Below are positions 60,099 through 64,000 of a stretch of DNA of 64,000 bases, one piece after another. The stretch spans positions 1 to 64,000 of the forward strand of contig NZ_JBOJLM010000003.1 of NCBI RefSeq assembly GCF_050750585.1. Direction: 5' to 3'. The translations under genes and the position numbers were made by a program. The stretch's first letter is position 1; each line of letters starts with the position of its first letter. Below the pieces are notes generated by a model. It was not told the DNA's origin. It saw only the letters and a list, made by a program, of their open reading frames with translations, and ran no database searches. The DNA comes from Salinimicrobium sp050750585 (GTDB lineage: Bacteria; Bacteroidota; Bacteroidia; Flavobacteriales; Flavobacteriaceae).

Positions 60099-61454
60099 TC
60101 AGAAAGTAGCCGATGGAAATACCACCACGCTTTCATTTCCGTTTTTTCCCACTGTTGAGACGCCAAAGAAGAAGTTGTCAATCACAATGCCTTTAAGAGT
60201 AAAATTGTCTACATCACCCACAAATCTTGAATGCTCCCACTGTGGCGCAGTAGTGTCTCTCCAGTAAACCTTGTAGCCGGCAACATTGTCTCCCGCTACT
60301 TTTTCCCATTTTAATTTTGCTGAAGGTTCAACAATCCCACCAATAGCTACCTTTTTTGGGGCAGGAGGTGCCCAGGCAAGGCTGGCCATGGTAATTGCAT
60401 TTACTGCAGTGAGTTTGGCAGCATAATCAAAGTTTACGTGCTCAATAACATCTCCATATTCAATGCCATTTTCGGTACGTATATCCTGGTGTTGCTGCGT
60501 GTAATTCTCGTGGGCTTCCATTATTCTGATTCCGGGGAAACCAAGATCGTTAAAAGGACGGTGGTGCCCGCCACGGCCAAACCTATCCAGCCTGTAGACC
60601 ATCATGGGGTTCATTTCGGGCATATAGGTTTGGGTAGTGCGGTGTACATACCTTGCCAGTTGACGGGAAATACCATCTACTTCACCGCCATAGAACCTCC
60701 TCATATTCCGCTCTCGTTCGGTTTCGGTAGGAGGCACGGGTTCAGAAAAGATCCTGAAAGTGCGATTGTCAATAACGCCGTCTACTCCTTCAATGTTACC
60801 TATCATGTCATTGTTAAGCACTCCAATGATTTCCCAGCCTTTATCTTTTGCCATTTTTGCAAATCCGCGGCCGCCAAAAAGCCCCTGTTCTTCTCCCGAT
60901 AAGCCTAAATAGATAATGCTGTTGTCAAAGTTGTATTTTGAAAGTACACGGGCCGCTTCCATCACCCCTGCCATTCCGCTGGCGTTGTCATTGGCGCCGG
61001 GAGCATCTGTGGTAAAATCCATCGTATTGCTGGCGCGGGAATCTATATCACCACTCATGATAATATACCGATTGGGATACTTGGAACCTTTTTGCACCGC
61101 CACAACATTTACCACCCATGCATCTTTTGGAACGCGGTCATTTCCTTCTTTGGTGACAAAATCTTTTTGATAAAATACATCAAGACAGTCATTACAGTTT
61201 CTGGAAATTTCTTCAAAATCAGATTTTATGAATCGGCGGGCAGCACCTATACCGCGGGTATTGGAAACGGTGTCACTAAAGGTGTTCCGGGTGCCAAAAC
61301 CTGCGAGGCGCCTAATATCGGCCTCAATTTCATTAGCCGAAACTTCTTCAATGATATCATAGATTCGAAGATCTACCTGTGGCGGGGCTACTTTTTGAGC
61401 ATAAGTGGATAAACCGCAAAATAGTAAGGTGGCAAAAATGGCATTTTTGAACAT
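60099..61454 (-). CDS. M28-family metallopeptidase, secreted
   Basis: The 451-residue protein has a signal peptide (FKNAIFATLLFCGLSTYAQ), an M28 domain (about 90-340: SGDIDSRASNTMDFTTDAPGANDNASGM, GLSGEEQGLFGGRGFA, NDMIGN) and a C-terminal fibronectin-like domain (about 365-451). The first zinc position, usually HxD, reads SGDIDSR, so Asp replaces His; the AND and EE ligands and the final His (RGGHHRPF) are present. It should be an exported aminopeptidase. I start at 61454 because an upstream ATG (61478) precedes the signal. Confidence 0.88.
   Translation of the reverse strand: MFKNAIFATLLFCGLSTYAQKVAPPQVDLRIYDIIEEVSANEIEADIRRLAGFGTRNTFSDTVSNTRGIGAARRFIKSDFEEISRNCNDCLDVFYQKDFVTKEGNDRVPKDAWVVNVVAVQKGSKYPNRYIIMSGDIDSRASNTMDFTTDAPGANDNASGMAGVMEAARVLSKYNFDNSIIYLGLSGEEQGLFGGRGFAKMAKDKGWEIIGVLNNDMIGNIEGVDGVIDNRTFRIFSEPVPPTETERERNMRRFYGGEVDGISRQLARYVHRTTQTYMPEMNPMMVYRLDRFGRGGHHRPFNDLGFPGIRIMEAHENYTQQHQDIRTENGIEYGDVIEHVNFDYAAKLTAVNAITMASLAWAPPAPKKVAIGGIVEPSAKLKWEKVAGDNVAGYKVYWRDTTAPQWEHSRFVGDVDNFTLKGIVIDNFFFGVSTVGKNGNESVVVFPSATF
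61433..61449. repeat. dispersed palindrome in the M28 signal-peptide codons
   Basis: Exact CAAAAATGGCATTTTTG, codons 2-8 of the M28 gene (FKNAIFA). As in trpC, one arm encodes KNAIF. Confidence 0.8.
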
Positions 61455-61502
61455 AATTTTTAAATTTCTAAAAGGCAAAATAGTGAAAATAGCGCAAAAA
61501 AA

Positions 61503-61632
61503 AAGAGGCTGTTTTAAAAGCCACTTTTTCGTTGATCTAAACTTGGTTTGTATCCCTTTTCTGATAAACAGATCTATAGAGATATGTAAACAATTTTAGA
61601 CAAACTTTTTATAGCATTTAAAGCAACCTCTT
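61503..61632. repeat. 130-bp stem-loop element, AGGCTG family (element B)
   Basis: AAGAGGCTGTTTTAAAAG (61503-61520) and CATTTAAAGCAACCTCTT (61615-61632) pair at 15 of 18 positions. The left end AGGCTG(T)TTTAAAAGCC and the next 30 bases align with element A at 2605. It lies 18 bases past the YtxH stop. Confidence 0.6.
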
Positions 61633-61650
61633 AGTGGTGCTAAGAAAAAC

Positions 61651-61917
61651 TTAGTAGATGATCTTGTCGTCTCCATTCATTTCTGCCTCAAGCTTTTCCT
61701 GCTTTCCTTTTAATTTTGATTTTACTGAATCATACCTGTGGGAAAGATTATCGCTGAGATCGTTGTATTTGCTTTTTGCTCCATAAAGATATTCGTTACC
61801 TCTGTCAGCAATATCTTTACGGGTTTCAGATCCTTTTTTTGGTGCAAATAATAAAGCTGCTATGGCACCAACTGCGGCTCCTGATAGTATGCCTGCTAAA
61901 ATTTTTCCTGTTTTCAT
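61651..61917 (-). CDS. YtxH-domain protein
   Basis: The 88-residue protein begins with a hydrophobic segment rich in Ala and Gly (GKILAGILSGAAVGAIAALLFAPKKGSETRKDI), which is the YtxH signature, followed by a charged helix. YtxH proteins respond to general stress in Bacillus; here the role is unknown. It follows the trehalose gene, which is on the same strand 145 bases upstream. Confidence 0.9.
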   Translation of the reverse strand: MKTGKILAGILSGAAVGAIAALLFAPKKGSETRKDIADRGNEYLYGAKSKYNDLSDNLSHRYDSVKSKLKGKQEKLEAEMNGDDKIIY

Positions 61918-62062
61918 GTTGAGTTTTTTCTAAATTGATAATGGTGTTATATCCAACTACTAAGATAGTGTATAAAGGTGATTTGCAGTAAATCGTACAG
62001 TTAAGGTTGATTTAAATTAAATAACAATTTTTGCTCATTATTAACAAAAAAAGTGAGCTTTT

Positions 62063-64000
62063 TTAATGTGTTAGGCTCACAAACTGCTCCAGGAGTTCCC
62101 GTACTTCATCTACATCTTCAATATAGTATTTTGCTTCAGTTTTGTTTCGTCCTACTTTCACGCTTACTGTTTGATCGGGGAGTTCGGTGAACAGGTACTC
62201 GTCTGTCCAGTCATCTCCTATGGCAAATATGAAATCGTATTTTTCTACCAGTAGCTTGTTGGCTGCCTTGCCTTTATTGACACCGCTGTTCTTTATTTCA
62301 AGTACTTTATTCCCCTGTAGTACTGTAAGGCCATGATTTGCAATCATGTCTTTAAGAACGGCAGATAGTTCATTTGCCCTAACTTCGCCCAGTTCGGGAT
62401 TTGCTTTTCTGTAATGCCAGGCAAGAGAGAAGTTCTTTTCCTCAATAAAAGTTCCGGGGGTGCGGTCTACATAAGTTTCCAACACCGGCCTTACCGAAGC
62501 CATCCAGTTATTGTTGAGGTTCTCGGTGAGTTGCCACTTTTCGTTTACCGGCCGGTTCCATACCCCGTGTTCAGAAATTAATTCTATAGGAACATTTTTC
62601 CACCAGGTTCCCAGGGTTTCTTTATCTCTTCCGCTTATTAGAACTACACGGGTGTTTTTTTGTTCTCCAAGGCGGGTAATCAACTCGAGCAGCTCAGGGT
62701 CGGGCATGGCTTCTTCGGGTTTATCGACAAATTTCCGAAGAGTTCCGTCATAATCGAGGAACAAAATACGGCGCTGGGCTGCACTATACTTGTCAAAAAG
62801 GTCTTTTTTTACGTTCTCTGAAAGCTGTATTGCCTTAAAAGCTTTTCTGGAACTTCTGGTTTCTTTCAGGCTTTTCATAAAATCTTTGGCCCATTTTTCT
62901 ACGTTATATCTCTTAAGTCTCTTCTGCAGAATCTTGTTGCGGCGCACCTGCTCTTCTTCGGGCATTTCGAGAGCCATTTTAATGGTATCTACAATCTGTT
63001 CAAAATTATTCGGGTTGATGATAAGTGCCTCATTGAGTTCATGCGCTGCCCCCGCCATTTCACTTAAAATAAGAACTCCGGTTTGGTCTGTTCTTGTGGC
63101 GATATATTCTTTTGCCACCAGGTTCATCCCGTCACGGGTTGGGGTAATAAGCGCAACATCACTGGATGTATAAAGATCTATAAGATTTTCAAAGGGCATA
63201 GAACGATAAAAGTACCATATAGGCGTCCAGTTGATAGTAGCAAATTTTCCATTGATGCGGCCTACCAGTTCGTCAATTTCCCTCTTTAAAAGCTGGTATT
63301 GCGGTACATTGGTACGTGAAGGTACCGCCAGCATGATAAGTCTAACCTTTTCCTGGTATTCTGGATACTTTTCAAGAAAATAACCAAAGGCTCTTATCCT
63401 GTTGGCTATACCCTTGGTGTAATCGAGGCGGTCTATAGAAAGGATAAGCTTGGTGTTGCGGGTTACGTATTTGTGGTAGTCCAGCTTTTTCTGAATATCT
63501 GAATTCTCACTTCGCGGCTGATTAAAATGTTCTTTTGCTGCCGTGCGGAACTTCTTATAATCAATACCCATAGGAAATGAATCTGACCGTACGATGCGGC
63601 TTCCAATATTTACACTATTGAAGTTGATGTCATACCTAAGTATACGGTTTACAGAGCGCAAAAAGTGCCTTTCATAATCGTAGGTATGAAAACCTATAAG
63701 ATCGGCGCCCAGCATTCCTTTCAGCACTTCTTCCCTCCAGGGCAGGGTGCGAAATACTTCAGAAGAAGGGAAGGGGATATGATTAAAGAAGCCTATGGTA
63801 ACCTTCGGATTCTTTTTTCTGATGTATTCGGGTAGCAACAGGAGCTGGTAATCATGCACCCACACTACATCATCATCATCCAGGTGTTCAACAACAGCTT
63901 CGGCATATTTTTCATTCACTTGTTTATAAGCTTCCCAGTGTTCGGGCTGAAACTCTGTATATTCCATAAAATAATGGAACAGGGGCCAAATAGTGCGGTT
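62063..64000 (-). CDS. trehalose-6-phosphate synthase/phosphatase fusion (5' end cut by window)
   Basis: The product makes and then dephosphorylates trehalose-6-phosphate from UDP-glucose and glucose-6-P. The N-terminal GT20 domain (visible part: IWPLFHYF, VWVHDYQLLLLPEYIR, GFFNHIPFPSSEVFRTLPW, LDYTKGIANRIRAF, TPTRDGMNLVAKEY) is joined to a C-terminal HAD phosphatase (LFLDYDGTLRKF, ISGRDKETLGTW, AIGDDWTDEYLF). The frame runs past 64000, so the start is missing. Fusion of otsA and otsB is common in Bacteroidota. It fits an osmotic-stress group. Confidence 0.94.
   Translation of the reverse strand, partial: NRTIWPLFHYFMEYTEFQPEHWEAYKQVNEKYAEAVVEHLDDDDVVWVHDYQLLLLPEYIRKKNPKVTIGFFNHIPFPSSEVFRTLPWREEVLKGMLGADLIGFHTYDYERHFLRSVNRILRYDINFNSVNIGSRIVRSDSFPMGIDYKKFRTAAKEHFNQPRSENSDIQKKLDYHKYVTRNTKLILSIDRLDYTKGIANRIRAFGYFLEKYPEYQEKVRLIMLAVPSRTNVPQYQLLKREIDELVGRINGKFATINWTPIWYFYRSMPFENLIDLYTSSDVALITPTRDGMNLVAKEYIATRTDQTGVLILSEMAGAAHELNEALIINPNNFEQIVDTIKMALEMPEEEQVRRNKILQKRLKRYNVEKWAKDFMKSLKETRSSRKAFKAIQLSENVKKDLFDKYSAAQRRILFLDYDGTLRKFVDKPEEAMPDPELLELITRLGEQKNTRVVLISGRDKETLGTWWKNVPIELISEHGVWNRPVNEKWQLTENLNNNWMASVRPVLETYVDRTPGTFIEEKNFSLAWHYRKANPELGEVRANELSAVLKDMIANHGLTVLQGNKVLEIKNSGVNKGKAANKLLVEKYDFIFAIGDDWTDEYLFTELPDQTVSVKVGRNKTEAKYYIEDVDEVRELLEQFVSLTH

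Noticed and set aside
1..64000. Many copies of TTCCGAAG and CTTCGGAA
   Set aside because: They lie mostly in coding DNA and can be explained by codon preference (Ser-Glu, Ser-Ser-Glu). A genome-wide count would be needed to call them a motif.
1..64000. tRNA, rRNA, CRISPR, IS or defence systems
   Set aside because: I looked for tRNA-like cloverleafs, repeat-spacer patterns, transposase motifs and toxin-antitoxin pairs and found none I could support.

Overview
The window looks like a chromosomal segment of a Bacteroidota bacterium, most likely a marine or soil Flavobacteriaceae (Gramella/Salegentibacter-like; the genus is inference). Pointers are the gene order trpEGDCFBA, the -7 promoter motif TAnnTTTG without Shine-Dalgarno sequences, a bTHX ribosomal protein gene, an acyl-CoA-binding protein gene, a TonB receptor with an N-terminal carboxypeptidase-regulatory domain, and the conserved groups rsfS-ftsH-LUD-cdsA-psd and coaD/ddl/PASTA/rluD. 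I see no rRNA, tRNA, CRISPR array, transposase, prophage or defence locus.

Layout. 1-6 kb: murB, an aminotransferase, a DUF1573 protein and valS. 6-11 kb: one minus-strand operon rsfS-ftsH-LUD-cdsA-psd-ACBP (membrane quality control and phospholipid synthesis). 11-18 kb: birA, a START-like protein, pyrE, a NUDIX hydrolase, an M14 peptidase, a TonB receptor. 18-26 kb: coaD, ddl, a PASTA protein, rluD, yaaA, pyruvate carboxylase, then a REP-like cluster, a UDG-family protein and two tiny genes including bTHX. 27-33.7 kb: a complete trp operon preceded by a leader peptide with three Trp codons and an attenuator hairpin. 34-41 kb: rhodanese, racemase, DUF1206, ankyrin, VWA and MscS-type channel genes. 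40.5-46.3 kb: an RND efflux triad. 46.6-56.5 kb: patatin, SYLF lipoprotein, GH53 galactanase, a secreted orphan, two unannotated small ORFs, DUF481, katG, Cu/Zn SOD, and an alpha/beta-hydrolase-OsmC fusion. 56.6-64 kb: a group that suggests envelope and osmotic stress (PRC-barrel, acidic membrane protein, DAGK-like kinase, App1-like phosphatase, M28 peptidase, YtxH, and a trehalose-6-P synthase/phosphatase fusion cut by the window edge).

The most unusual signals are non-coding. A 17-bp palindrome, CAAAAATGNCATTTTTG, occurs seven times exactly and several more times with one change; it lies between genes but also inside trpC and in the signal-peptide codons of the M28 peptidase. A second family consists of 80-130 bp stem-loops starting with AGGCTG-like arms at gene 3' ends. 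The trp operon carries several repeats, and one of them appears to have supplied the N-terminal extension of TrpG. No clearly new multi-gene system is visible.
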